64,000 nucleotides of DNA from Microcebus murinus (Eukaryota > Chordata > Mammalia > Primates > Cheirogaleidae). This document shows, one piece after another, positions 1 to 10,812 of the stretch. The translations under genes were made by a program, and so were the position numbers. Under the pieces are notes generated by a model. It had not been told where the DNA came from. It saw only the letters and a list, made by a program, of their open reading frames with translations, and made no database searches. The number at the start of each line of letters is the position of its first letter. Positions within the stretch are counted from its first letter, which is position 1. The stretch is from NCBI RefSeq assembly GCF_040939455.1, contig NC_134117.1, positions 22,933,501 to 22,997,500 of the forward strand, written 5' to 3'.

Positions 1-99
1 ATTTTTTAATGCAACTTCAAATACTAAGGATGCAAACTTGAAAAAATATTTTATTGAAATATAATATAGATACAGATCGGGAAACACTAAATGACCAGT

Positions 100-295
100 A
101 GTCCCACAAAAGCCCCCATCATGGTCCCTTTCAGTCACAACCCCCCACCAAAGGGTCACCACTATTTTGACTTCTGATAGCCCAGAACATTTTTGCCTGG
201 TTTTGTACTTTATATGAATAGAATTATACAATAGTACTCTCTTTAGAGTATCTGGCTTCTTTCACTTACTATTACATTTCTGAGATCAAAGGGAT
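100..295 (-). mobile_element. Probable L1M fragment, antisense
   Basis: The phrase TTTTGTACTTTATATGAATA followed by a GGCTTCTTTCACTTA-like segment resembles the inverted 3' part of old mammalian L1 elements. Diverged and without ends. The first 100 bases hold nothing I recognise. Confidence 0.4.
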
Positions 296-475
296 GCTAA
301 TTTTAAAATAACTTTTGTTTATTAAGTAATATATACTCAACATTTTAGAAATTGGAAAACATACCATTTTAGATTACTTTTAAAATTGTATGTTCATCTG
401 TATATAATTTATTTGTTCAAGATTGCAAGCTTTTATAAAGATCCTGCCTAAAAAGAAAAGTTCTCATTTCTTTTT

Positions 476-800
476 CTTTTTTTTTTTTTTGAGACAGAGT
501 CTTGCTTTGTTGCCCAGGCTAGAGTGAGTGCCATGGCGTCAGCCTAGCTCACAGCAATCTCAAACTCCTGGGCTCAAGCAATCCTGCTGCCTCAGCCTCC
601 CAAGTACTACAGGCATGTGCCACCATGGCCGGCTAATTTTTTCTATATATATTAGTTGGCCAATTAATTTCTTTCTATTTATAGTAGAGACGGAGTCTCA
701 CTCTTGCTCAGGCTGCTTTCAAACTCCTGACCTCGAGTAATCCGCCCACTTCAGCCTCCCAGAGTGCTAGGATTACAGGCGTGAGCCACCGCGCCCAGCC
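476..800 (-). mobile_element. Strepsirrhine-type Alu, full length
   Basis: Inverted Alu with a leading T run (the reversed A tail), left and right arms, and the lemur-type middle AGTTGGCCAATTAATTTCTT. Flanked by the exact 14-bp target-site duplication TCTCATTTCTTTTT at 462-475 and 801-814. Confidence 0.92.
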
Positions 801-819
801 TCTCATTTCTTTTTGACAT

Positions 820-952
820 TTTATTTATTTAGTGTAGAGATGGGATCTCTACATGTTACCCACGCTGGTCTTGAACTCCTGTGCTCAAGTGATCTTCCTA
901 CCTCGACCTCCCAAAGGGCTGGGATTACAGGTATGAGCCACTCCACCCAGCC
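820..952 (-). mobile_element. Alu monomer, antisense
   Basis: A single inverted Alu arm (GTAGAGATGGGATCT ... GGGATTACAGGTATGAGCCA) immediately beside the full-length copy. Either an old monomer or a truncated Alu. Confidence 0.75.
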
Positions 953-1056
953 TTTGACGGTTGTATTAATCCTTTTATCCTGGCCTATTAAAATGATTAT
1001 TAATCCAGTCTCTCCAAAACTTAATCCTTAGCTCCCTTACAATCTTTGTAGCATCT

Positions 1057-1338
<282 letters not shown>

Positions 1339-1606
1339 TATAGCATCTTTCTGGTAAGAGAAATATAAGAATAAGACAAAGATGTTTTCCAGCTGGTATT
1401 CTCACTGGTAGCTGGTGGGCAGTAGAGAAGTAGAAATGTTGCCCGCTGTGTCCCATGAGGACGTCTGTTGTCAGACATCAGAGCACGCTCTTGGACTTTC
1501 TCAGAAGAGTGGATGCCCCTAAGACTTGAGGTGAAGAACCAAGGTTTGATCGTTTCCACTCATCTCATTATAAGCATGAGTCCAATTTTGAAAAAAGTCC
1601 ATCTCA

Positions 1607-2008
1607 TAAACATTCCCCCAAAATAAGACCTACCCATAAAATAAGCCCTAGCAGGATTTCTAAGCATTTGGGCAATATAAGCCCTACCCCAAAAATGAGA
1701 CCTAGTAATGGGCATGGCTACACAACCTATCTGCACAACTTATGCGTTTCCTCGCGAAACGGTAAAGAAGACGAGCAGCCCTTCTCATCTGTCCCATCGT
1801 GACAGCTACTATCCCAGAGGTGACCGGAAAGGCGCGGGCAGCCCCACTAACAAAGTCGGCTCCCCTTGTCAGGTCCTGGCCATCCTGTGCGTGCTGCAAG
1901 CTGAGGCTTTGAGGGGAAAATAACACATCCACTGAAAATAAGCCCTAGGGTGTCTTCTTGAGGAAAAATAAATATAAGACCTTATCTTATTTTGGGGGAA
2001 ACATGGTA
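1607..2008. mobile_element. TA-flanked non-autonomous DNA transposon with inverted ends
   Basis: The two ends are inverted copies sharing TTCCCCCAAAATAAGA: near 1612 on the + strand, and read as TCTTATTTTGGGGGAA near 1985-2000. Both are immediately bordered by TA, as for Tc1/mariner-type targets. Subterminal modules of the type AATAAG(A/C)CCTA recur near 1622, 1640, 1675, 1940 and 1972. AAAATAAGCCCTAG occurs exactly at 1638-1651 and 1935-1948. The centre (about 1705-1920) is CpG-rich compared with surrounding DNA and has short open frames on both strands but no transposase. The preserved CpGs suggest a fairly young insertion. I recognise the terminal motif as recurrent in several vertebrate genomes but cannot name the family. 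Confidence 0.7.
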
Positions 2009-2189
2009 TCAGTAACTATGGGAACCTCCACCCTTGGCAAGACACTGTGTGGATTTATGGTGGAAATGACCAGGTATAATGTAGAACACAGGTGAGTATC
2101 ACATAAGTTTACATACCATAAACTCCACGGACCATGTTTAGCATTGCCCTGAGACACAGACTTTTTTTAATCTTTGATTTTCTTTTCAA

Positions 2190-2378
2190 TTTTTAAAATT
2201 GTGGTAATATACACATAACATAAAATTTACCATCTTACAATTCAGTGGTATTAAGTATATTCATATTGTTATGCAACCATCACTACCATCCATCTCCAGA
2301 ACTCTTTTAATAGTACAAGACTGAAACTCTGTACCCCATTAAACAGTAACTCCCTGTTCTTCTCTCCCCCCAGCCCCT
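2190..2378 (-). mobile_element. L1M 3' region fragment, antisense
   Basis: Contains TATGCAACCATCACTACCAT, CCATCTCCAGAACTCTTTT and CTGAAACTCTGTACCCCATT, the well-known inverted tail of medium-age L1 elements. Confidence 0.75.
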
Positions 2379-3600
2379 AAAAAGTGAAATTCTCTCTCAT
2401 GGGCTCAATCTAGTCCCTTGGGACATAAGTTTTCCTTATAATAAAGTCATTCTCTGTTCTTCAGGATAAACCCCAGCCCATTTCTCTGCTGTCTTCATCT
2501 TTGCAAAGGTCATCATCCTAATCTCTGGATCCCCTTTGATCAAGACCATTTGGGGAGGAAGGAGGAGCTACTTGGTTTAAATGTGAGGCCCTAAGGGTAT
2601 CTCACCCTTAGCCCTCTCCTCTCTCGCTGTCATTTCTGGTTTTTCTCATTCCAGAAAGCTTTCTGTGAATTGCACCCTGGTTCACAGGGCACATAGGAAC
2701 CTCCTTCAAACTTCATGAGGCAGGATTGGCTGCAAATAACTGTTTTCTCCAACCAGGCAAGTTCTGACTTTGTTCTGCTATTCAGTCCTTCACCCCTTGA
2801 ATTCCTGAGCCATCTCGTTCCTTCCCCCCCCCCCCCCCCCAGCAGACATACTGTTAACTAACAGCCCTACCATCAAGGACTTCCAGCCATGGCTGATTGA
2901 GAAGATCAGCAAAACATCTCCCCAAAATGCAACCATAAAGCTGGACAAAATTGACCAGAACAACCATTTCAGCACTCTGGGAATAGATCGAAGGCAGACA
3001 CAAAAGCAGTTACACTTGAAAAACTGCTGAACTTTGGGTAAGAACAGTTGGAGTCTATGGCATTCTGGCCTAGAGCTGCTCTTGTTCCCAATACCCAGCC
3101 CCCTGCTTGGTCACCATAGATATTCTGTACAGGCAGGGCAGGCTATGAGCACCAGCAGCACCTCTGTCCTGGCGAGGGGCTCATTCAATTTGTAGCACCT
3201 GTACCCGAAGGAAGAAAGGAAGTGTACCAGAAGGGATAATTATATGAGCTATTTTAAAACACTCTGTAGTAATTTTTCTTCTCATTTCTTGTCTAACATC
3301 TTTCAAAGACAGGAAACTGTATAAAGCAATAATTATAACATTGTATTGTAGGGTTCATAGCGTATATAGATGTAATATAGATGGCAATAATAGCACAAAG
3401 AAGAAGAGAAGGAATAACATTTCTATATTTTTCAGGAATTAAGTTAATATTAATCTGAAGTAGATTATATAACACTAAATAAAGATGCATATTGCAATCC
3501 TTAGATTATAATCCCTAAAAAATAACTAAAACATTTTTGTCAAAATTAAGAACAATTTAAGTGTTACCCTAAAAATAATTTTTGCTTGTTTGTTGTTTGT
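2379..3600. other. Intergenic, no gene seen
   Basis: No coding exon or clear repeat family recognised. It holds an uninterrupted 17-C run at 2824-2840 and an AT-rich stretch at 3230-3600. Confidence 0.5.
2824..2840. repeat. Poly-C homopolymer (17 C)
   Basis: Seventeen consecutive C residues. Rare in mammalian DNA and prone to sequencing error and length change. An i-motif/G4-capable tract. Confidence 0.95.
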
Positions 3601-3603
3601 TTT

Positions 3604-3720
3604 TGTTTTTTTTTGAGACAGGGTCTCACTCCATTGCCCAGCTAAAGTGCAGTGGCATCATCACAGCTCACTGCAACCTCAAAATCCTGAGCTTAAGCGA
3701 TCCTCCTGCTTCAGCCTCCA
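3604..3720 (-). mobile_element. Alu fragment, antisense
   Basis: Leading T run, then TTGAGACAGGGTCTCACTCC through CTTCAGCCTCC: one inverted Alu arm broken at its 5' side. Confidence 0.8.
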
Positions 3721-5132
3721 ACTTCATGTTTGGTGAAAACCGTGGATGACAGAGCAAAAGAGAGTGTGGCATATTCTAGGAGCCGTAAGTTGTTCCCAAC
3801 ACCTTCGGTGTATTTCCCAAACTGAGTTCCTTGAGATGTTCATTAATGTTTGCTGCTCAAAACTTTACCCATTCTGTTCCTTTCTTGGATATTCACAATG
3901 TACATTAAATCCATTCACTATTTGGCCAGACATTCATGAATATTTTGAGGAAGTGCTCCTGAGAACAGCGCTGGGGAGATGCTACAGTGTGGGATAGCTA
4001 TGAGAGGTTGGGGCCAGATGAGCCTGCTGAGGCAGGTCGTGTCCAGGCCAGGAGAAACCTGGTATGAAATGCTAAGGAATTTGAACTTCATTCCACAGAC
4101 CACATAAAGCTATTGAAAGATTTTAAACAGGGAGTAACATCATCTAATTTGCATTTTATAAGGCTCCTCTTGGCAGCAGCGTAGATGGTGAATTGGAAGG
4201 AGGCCAGGCTAGGGGCAGAGAAACTAGTTGGATGGTCGTGTTAGTAATCCAGGCGATACATGATGAAAGCCTGGACTAAGGCGATGGCAGTAGGAACAGG
4301 GAGGTGAGGCTAAATTAAGAGAACACATTTAGAAAGCAGAATTGACAGGTCTTCGTGACTAATTGCATTTCAGGGTGAGAGAGAGGGAAGTGTCCTTGAA
4401 ACCTTCCAGTTTCTGACTTAGACAATCAGCAGGTGTTGGTGACATTCATCCTGACAAAAAAGGGAGGAGCAGAACTGTGGGGGAAGAGGTTTAGTTTGGG
4501 GTACCTGGCAGAGTCCAGTTGGAAATTCATATGGAGGACTCAGGAGAGAGTTCTGGGCCAGACGTGAAGAATTGAGAGTCGCTGGAATATTGGTTTTTGG
4601 ATGAGGCTACTCAGAGAGAGTACATAGGGTGAGAAGGGAAGTGAGCAGAGAACTGAACCTTAGGGAACATCAACATGTAAGAGATAAACAGTAGAAGAGG
4701 ACACTAAGGAAGAAACAGAGAGGTAGAATGAAAACCAGAAAGGATGATATGAGGAAGCCAAGGCGGGGTATGAGAGGATATGATCATATCAACATCAAAT
4801 GCTAGAAAATAAAAAAAAAAAAACTGAAGAATAATAAGGAAAGAAAAGTATCCATTGTACTTGAGAATTTGAATCTCCTAAGGTAATTGTAAACCTTCAG
4901 AAAGCACTGTCAGTGGGGTGGGAGGCTGGGGTGGGGTTGGGTGAAGAATAAGGGGAGATAAATGATGGTGGGTTGAATTTGAGATATACCATAGGCAAGT
5001 GTGGATAGAGGAGGCTTAGGACTCTTCCAAGGAGCTTAGCTTTGAAAGAGAGGAAGAAAGTGAACCAAAGGGCAGTAGTAGTTAAAGGGACCTAGGTCTT
5101 CAGAGAGGCTGTTTGTTTTCTTTCTTTCTTTT
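3721..5132. other. Intergenic unique sequence
   Basis: No supported gene. Purine-rich (GA-biased) from about 4370 to 5090. The short frame at 3746-3997 shows no family resemblance. Confidence 0.5.
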
Positions 5133-5452
5133 CTCTTTTTTTTTTTTTTTTTGGTGGGGACAGGGTTGGAGACAGTGGCGTCATCATGGCTCACTGCAGC
5201 CTCCAACTCCTGGGCGCAAGCAATCCTCCTGTCTCCTCCAATCCTCCAGTCCTCCTGTTAGTGAGCGCCTGTAGTCCCAAGTGGCTAGGATTACAGGCAC
5301 TCACCAAACACACCCAGCTAATTTTTCTATTTTTTGTAGAAACGGGGTCTTGCTCTTGCTCAGGCTCGTCTTGAACTCCTGGCCTCAAACAATCCTCCCG
5401 CCTCGGCCTCCCAAAGTGTTAGGATTACAGGAGTGAGCCACCACGCCTGGCC
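5133..5452 (-). mobile_element. Alu, antisense
   Basis: Inverted Alu with a leading T run, two arms and the terminal GAGCCACCACGCCTGGCC. Contains a local duplication of a CCTCC(A/T) segment near 5225-5255. Confidence 0.88.
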
Positions 5453-5999
5453 TATTTTCTTAAAGCTGGAAGACATTTAAAGAGAGCAGGAAAGCATGTT
5501 TGTATGCCTAGAGGAAGCCAGAGAGAGAGGGTGGGTAACCTCATGGGGGGTTGAACAAAGTTATTGAGGAGGCAGGAGGACAAGTGATGTAGGTGAGACC
5601 CACTGCCATGAGCCCAACAATATTTTCTTATTCTAGTTTCTTCACCAACAATTGGTGAATAGCCCTAAGACACAATTTTTAGGATAGATTCAGTAAATTG
5701 AGTTGAGAACACTTCTTACATATTTTTGTACTCCCTACCATAATATGTTAGATATGGCAGGTATACCTACAAATTTTTAATTCATTAAATCATTCCTCTG
5801 ATCAGTAATTAACAACACCCTATTGCTTACAGAGAATGAAAGTAGAAGCTAATTCAAGTCCTTCAGAGCCTAGTTAAAATCGTGGTTTCCAGCCAGGCTG
5901 CTGGGTAGGTTTGCCTGTGAACACGACTTGCTCATCCTGCTGCCTTTGCCCTGCTACCACCCATCACAATATTATCCCCCCTTACATAGAGGGAGATTA

Positions 6000-6460
6000 A
6001 GAATAAACTCCCAACCTGTCATGGGCCTACAAGGTCCTTAGGATCTGCCTTCTTCCTGCCTCTCCACTTGCCTATACAACCACTCCTGCACTCTCTCTTC
6101 TGTTCCTTGAACTGGGAAGTACTTGGCTGCTTCCAGATAGTAGCCCTTGCTTTGACTGCTGACTGGAATGTTCTTTCCTGAGCTCTTCGTAGGGTGGCTG
6201 CTTCCTACCCTTTGAGTCTCAGCCTGAATGTCACTTCATCACATGTGATGAAAGTAGATCTATATAAAGTAGATCCCATACCCCATTTTGAATGATCATA
6301 AAAAACTTCTTTCTTTCAAAGCACTGAGAACAATCTGTACTTATTTTATTCATTTATTTGTTTATTGTCCTTCCCTTTCCCCCTAACAGAATGGAACTCC
6401 ACGAGGGCTGGAACCCCAATCTGTCTTGTCTAGGACAGTGCTTGACAAATGCTTTAAAAA
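6000..6460 (-). mobile_element. L2 3' region, antisense
   Basis: Matches the inverted L2 pattern: GGAATGTTCTTTCCTGAGCT, AGCCTGAATGTCACTTCATC, then TTATTTGTTTATTGTCCTTC and GACAGTGCTTGACAAATGC. Ancient, shared by placental mammals. Confidence 0.75.
6235..6252. repeat. Perfect 18-bp palindrome
   Basis: TTCATCACATGTGATGAA is its own reverse complement, centred on an ACATGT core. It lies at the edge of the L2 fragment. Confidence 0.9.
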
Positions 6461-6869
6461 ATATGCTCCCAGAATCAATAAATGAACAGCTCCTCCGTAG
6501 GGTCAAAGCCCAGTTTAAATCCCATCTCCATAGTGAATGCAAATAATAGCTTCTGTGCATCGATTGCTTACCTTGTTCCAGTGGTACTGTTACCTCACTT
6601 AATGAGGCCCCTCCATTTACTCCTGTAATTCATATGGTAGTTATTATCCAGGCCACTCATTCTGTATTTAATCACAATTTAGTCTCTTGCTTTGTTGTTT
6701 AATATATTACGTGCTTCATTCTTTGTGCTCCAGTGACATAATTAGTGGCCCCCACTAATTATGCCCAGTGCCAAGGCACACAGAGAGAGCTCAAGGTATG
6801 CTGAGTCACTGAAAATGTCTTCCCCAGGGTTGTAACATTAACATAATTAGAATGTAGATAAGTTGTCTT

Positions 6870-7430
6870 TATTAATGTCAGATTAACACAGCCACACTTT
6901 AAAGCAGTGAAAACAGATTTTATTCAGTAACTACTGACAATAGGCAGAAGAACTGAGTTCCCTTCAGATTTCCCTTCAGAGGTAATCAGGCTTTTTAAAG
7001 AAAAAATGAGTTGGGGATGGGGGATTGGGGAGGAATAACTGGGGCTTGAGCAAAGTCTAGGAAGTGACAAATTACAAAATGTGGGAAAGGAGGGGCTTGG
7101 TCAATGTGAAACCCATCTAGGTTTGCTAACCAGTGCTTACTGAAGTTAGGCTCCTACCCTCCCACTGAGACTGGAAGACAGGGGCTCTGTCTTCAGGTGT
7201 TGGCAGGAACAAATAGTGGATTCTTTTGGCAGCCTTGAGTTTTCTCAGGCAGGCACTTTATAGGGGGCTAGGGTCATCCTAGGAATGTGGCCTTGAACTG
7301 TCAGAAACTATGCTAGTGTTTGTTCAAGTCTTCATAGGCTAAGGTTGAGGCCTAAATGAGAAGAAGGCTCAAAGGAGCCTGATCAGAGTTTGGTCAAGGA
7401 GAAAATCTTTGTCAACCATAAACTTTAAGC
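6870..7430. repeat. Possible old LTR-like repeat, family not identified
   Basis: Starts with an inverted poly(A)-site-like TTTTATTCAGTAACTACTGA and ends near AGAAAATCTTTGTCAACC. Its composition and phrases feel like an inverted retroviral-type LTR, but I cannot place it in a family and saw no paired terminal motif. Confidence 0.25.
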
Positions 7431-7439
7431 AGAAAATCT

Positions 7440-9010
7440 AACCCAAGCTGCAAATAGATAAATTCCATTCTACCTATAAGATGTCAAAAATGTTTAAAAC
7501 AATATAGTTTGAGCTTTAAGGTATGAGATATGCACTGCAATCCCTTCATTTTCTAGAACAATTTGTTAAAATCTTAACTTTCTAGAAATGATTTTCTATT
7601 CTGTGAAAAATGCCTGTGAAACCAAATTTGCCAAATTTCACAATGAGAAGCCATAAGAGTTCCTGGCATTAAGTGTTAAATGTTGGGTTTTGAAGTATCT
7701 ACTTTGCAGTGTTGCAGAATCCCAGGCTCCAGAACCCTGCAGTGCTGGTGAAGATTTCAGGAGTCTCTCTGTGTCCAGGCAGTGGTTGGGTGAACCTGGA
7801 ATCTGCCGGGATGGAAACTGAAGGGAAGAGTATCCTCCCAAATTCCTCTAGACACTTCTGCAGTCTGGAAATTCTGTTCTACGTCTCACCTTAGGTTTCA
7901 TTTACAACCTACTCTTTCAGATTTGGGGCTCAGATGGTAAGGAATACCCCTAGACTCCAAAGAGTCCTCCCTTCATTGTAAAAGATGACATCAGGGCAGT
8001 CTGCTCTGCCTACACCACATGGGTGTGACCCTCCCCAAGGCTGGCAGTAAACGTGGAGGCCCCAAGGGCTCTTATATCCAGCACTCTATCCCTGAGAGCC
8101 ATGAGAGTCATTCCTGAAATCATCTGACTCTGAGTACACCCAATAGTGATTTTCTTCTTGGGTTCCACCCTGAAGTAGATGTGTGTAGTCAGGAAAATGT
8201 CACCCAACCTGTCTCTCCCCATCTGACAGGTCAGCAGGAAGCACCTGTCTTGCTGGGTGTGTTTCCTTGATGACAGCCTGCCTCCAATAAGAGAGGGTGG
8301 CTTTTCTTGATTAAATCTTAAATGCTACAGACTCAACTCTTCATTGCAGTAGTATCTGGGCAATGCTGTACTCTACCAAGGACTGTTTTTTAGCTTCTCA
8401 GTGACCAGGGAGGTAATTAAATGCCATGGTTTTAATGACACATTTTCCATCCCAGCTGCTTAGAGTTCCTCCTCTGATAAATAGTTTAGCAATTATCTCT
8501 TTGGCCACTACCTGCCTCCCCCAGAATGGTCTGCTGGGTGACCTGTAATTCTGCCATTTTCCAGAGTACCTATAAATTAGGGAGAACTCTTGCCATTTGG
8601 AGGAATGTCTGCACAAAGCTTCTTTATGGGAGTGGAACGTGTCTGTCTTTTTAAATTAGAACTGCTGGGGACTAAGCACCATCAAGGTGACCACGATTTA
8701 CCAAAATGCCAGCTTTTCAATGTTGTTAAGTGTGCAACTTTCCCGATTGTAGATCCAGTAAGAGGAAAGCAGACAAAATGTATTGTCATGATTTTGCAGG
8801 ACTAGTGTGCCTGGCAGTCAAGACCTTACTCCACGGCTCAAATTTAGATACTGACATTATCTCCAAGTGAAACTGTAGAGTCCCTGTGCGTATATGTCAG
8901 TAGATCATTTACCAACTGTAAATAAACATTTAACATATGGCACATTGCAACCCTCCTTTTCACACTGCCTTATTTTTTTGTTTGTTTAACATATCAGGAA
9001 CCACAAATAT
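7440..9010. other. Intergenic unique sequence upstream of STN1
   Basis: No gene or clear repeat. Short frames on both strands lack family features. This 1.5 kb could hold distal STN1 regulatory elements. Confidence 0.45.
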
Positions 9011-9011
9011 C

Positions 9012-9082
9012 TATACATGTACTTTTTTTTTTTTTTTTTTTTTTTTTTACAATGCTATGACTGTGCTATATACATGTACTTT
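9012..9082 (-). mobile_element. Tiny retroposed insert with 26-nt poly(A) and target-site duplication
   Basis: TATACATGTACTTT occurs at 9012-9025 (running into the T tract) and again at 9069-9082. Between the copies are 26 T (9023-9048) and about 20 bases of body. On the minus strand this reads as a short body followed by an A tail, the layout of L1-mediated retroposition with extreme 5' truncation. Confidence 0.55.
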
Positions 9083-9239
9083 GATCCTGTCCCAACCTCT
9101 TGAAGATCCTGATTTAGGGTCCTGTCACCAGCAGGGGAATGGGTGAAAGGGTGACTTGGAGGGCAGGGTTTGAGCAGCAGGAATTTCAGAGCCAGCTCCA
9201 AAGTCTCCCGAGACTTGGGCCCTGCCTGAGCCAAAAGGA

Positions 9240-9640
9240 CGCCCCGCAGCCCCACAGCTACCTGGAGCTGAGCTTGGGGCGGGGCCTCAGCGGGCTGGGG
9301 CGGGGCCTCGGCAGCGCGCAGGATGGGGCAGAGCCTGGGCGGGATGGGGCGGAGCCGTGGCGGGGCGGAGCCGTGGCGAGGCGCGGCCGCGGGAAGGAAA
9401 CGCGCAGGCGGGGAGCCCTGGGTTTGTCCCCCGCGCGGGGCGGTGCCGGGGTGGGAGGGGGCCGGCCGGAACTCCAGAGGCCACTGCTCCTGCGCCGGGC
9501 GGGGCCGTGGCCGCGAGCGCCGGAAGGGACGGGGCTGCGCGCGGCTTTGAGCTGCCGGCGGCGGGCGGGGCGGGCCGGCCCGTTTTTAATTTGTTTCCTT
9601 TATCCTCTTTTCTGGGCTCATCCCCAAAAGCAGAAGGTTT
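9240..9640 (+). promoter_or_regulatory. STN1: CpG island, likely STN1 promoter and 5' noncoding exon
   Basis: The only strongly CpG-dense stretch in the window lies 450 to 850 bases upstream of the STN1 start codon, where the promoter of a housekeeping-type gene is expected. It contains many GC boxes. GGGGCGGGGCCT occurs twice about 20 bases apart (near 9278 and 9298), and GGGGCGGAGCCGTGGCG occurs twice in near-tandem (near 9347 and 9362). An ETS-like GCCGGAAGGG lies near 9518 and there is no TATA box in the GC-rich core. The first STN1 exon is noncoding in human as I recall, so its counterpart should start here, but I could not fix a transcription start or a first donor from sequence alone. 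A CACGTG E-box follows at about 9681. Confidence 0.75.
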
Positions 9641-10040
9641 AGAGGCATAGCTACTATCAGACCCACCCACCGTGCTCCAGCCACGTGCATGGCCACGAAA
9701 GCGCCCGTTCCTCCCAGACCCCAGCCATATAAAGCGGTTTCAGGGTACGCCTGTATGGACGTATCTCCCCAAAGTGAACAGTTGGTGTCTAGCCATTTCG
9801 AAGTTGGTCTTTTTGGGGAAAGAACAGTGGGAGAACCACGAGGAACTCGGGTCCTCGAACGAGGAACGCCTCTCCCCACGCCTCGTGGCATGGTGCTTGG
9901 GCCCTGGACCCCTGGGTTTATCCTCCACCACCACCCGAGCCCCCAAATCTGGATGCCCTCCTGTGAGCAGCTTCAGGGCCATGCCAGTTTCACCTGCATT
10001 AAATACCTTGATGTATCTCTCATCTAGATCCTTGACTCAG

Positions 10041-10089
10041 TGATACAGATCTTGTAAGGGTTGTTTGGAAGCCACAGCCCGGCCTCCTG
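10041..10089 (+). other. STN1: STN1 5' UTR part of the first coding exon (boundary uncertain)
   Basis: The bases before the ATG at 10090 are probably the tail of a 5' UTR exon. A pyrimidine-rich stretch ends in several closely spaced AG dinucleotides (about 10026, 10040 and 10048). The one ending CTTGACTCAG at 10040 looks the best acceptor. The boundary is a guess. A transcript could also run unspliced from the CpG island. Confidence 0.3.
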
Positions 10090-10222
10090 ATGCAGTCTGA
10101 ATCCAGCCAGTGTGAAGAGGAGACCCCTTCCCTCTTGTGGGGTTTGGATCCTGTGTTTCTAGCCTTTGCAAAACTCTACATCAGGGACATCCTGGATTTA
10201 AAGGAGTCCCGCCAGGTGCCAG
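10090..10222 (+). CDS. STN1: STN1 coding exon 1 (residues 1-45)
   Basis: First coding exon of STN1 (OBFC1), a subunit of the CST complex (CTC1-STN1-TEN1). CST binds single-stranded DNA, limits telomerase and promotes C-strand fill-in by DNA polymerase alpha-primase. The frame opens [20 protein letters not shown] and continues through [20 protein letters not shown], matching the human N-terminus as I recall it. The ATG has a weak context (C at -3, C at +4), but there is no in-frame alternative and the N-terminal match fixes the start. The exon ends CCAG|GTATGT in phase 1, splitting the Gly45 codon. It leads into the OB fold. Reading on into the intron gives 42 more codons before a stop, an artefact of the unspliced frame. 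Confidence 0.95.
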
Positions 10223-10737
10223 GTATGTGGTTGTTCATGATGGATGCCTTGGGCTCTGTCCCCCAAAGTTGCAGAAGGCTGGGATTAGGGGCTTTCAGGA
10301 GAGCCTTTCCTGCTGCAGGCTTTGAAAATGACCTAGCCTGGACCTTCGAATGAGTTCATTTCTTTGTAAGGTAAAAACAGATTAAATCTTTTTTTTTTAA
10401 ATAGGTGTTTGGGGGAGTAATCTTTGTAATGAGGAATGTTTTTTACCTGTGTTTGGGGTCTTTCATATTTAAAACCATTCAGTTGTCTTTTTTGGGACCT
10501 GCTGTTGGTGGAAACATCACTGGACTAGGCATTCCTAGGCCTGGTTCCTTTTCCTAATCTGCCACTTACCTGGCCTGCTCATGTGACTTGCCTTCAGTGA
10601 AGCTGCACATGTGACTCATCTTCTGTAAAGCTTATGTTTCTTGTGTGTAAAAATGGCGCTTAACCATGCCTGATTTTCTTGTGAGGGTTTGCTTTGTTTT
10701 GAATTGATCAGAATCAAAATGTTATAAGCTCCCTGAG

Positions 10738-10812
10738 AAGGAGGACATCATCTGCCTCATTCACCTTTAATCCCAGTGCTTACAGCAGTGCCTGGCATGT
10801 GGTGCACCCTCA
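10738..10812 (-). mobile_element. L2 fragment, antisense
   Basis: CTCCCTGAGAAGGAGGACAT followed by CAGCAGTGCCTGGCATGTGG: the inverted 3' terminal part of L2. Confidence 0.6.

Noticed and set aside
528..740. Repeated frames such as those with [13 protein letters not shown]
   Set aside because: Translations of antisense Alu sequence, found at several Alus in the window.
1708..1923. Short frames on both strands inside the 1607-2008 transposon considered as a transposase remnant
   Set aside because: No DDE-type motif spacing and far too short. The element is non-autonomous.
9287..9670. 127-codon minus-strand frame and overlapping plus-strand frames in the CpG island
   Set aside because: High GC removes stop codons on all frames. 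The proteins are low-complexity Pro/Ala/Gly/Arg with no family features. Explained by base composition.
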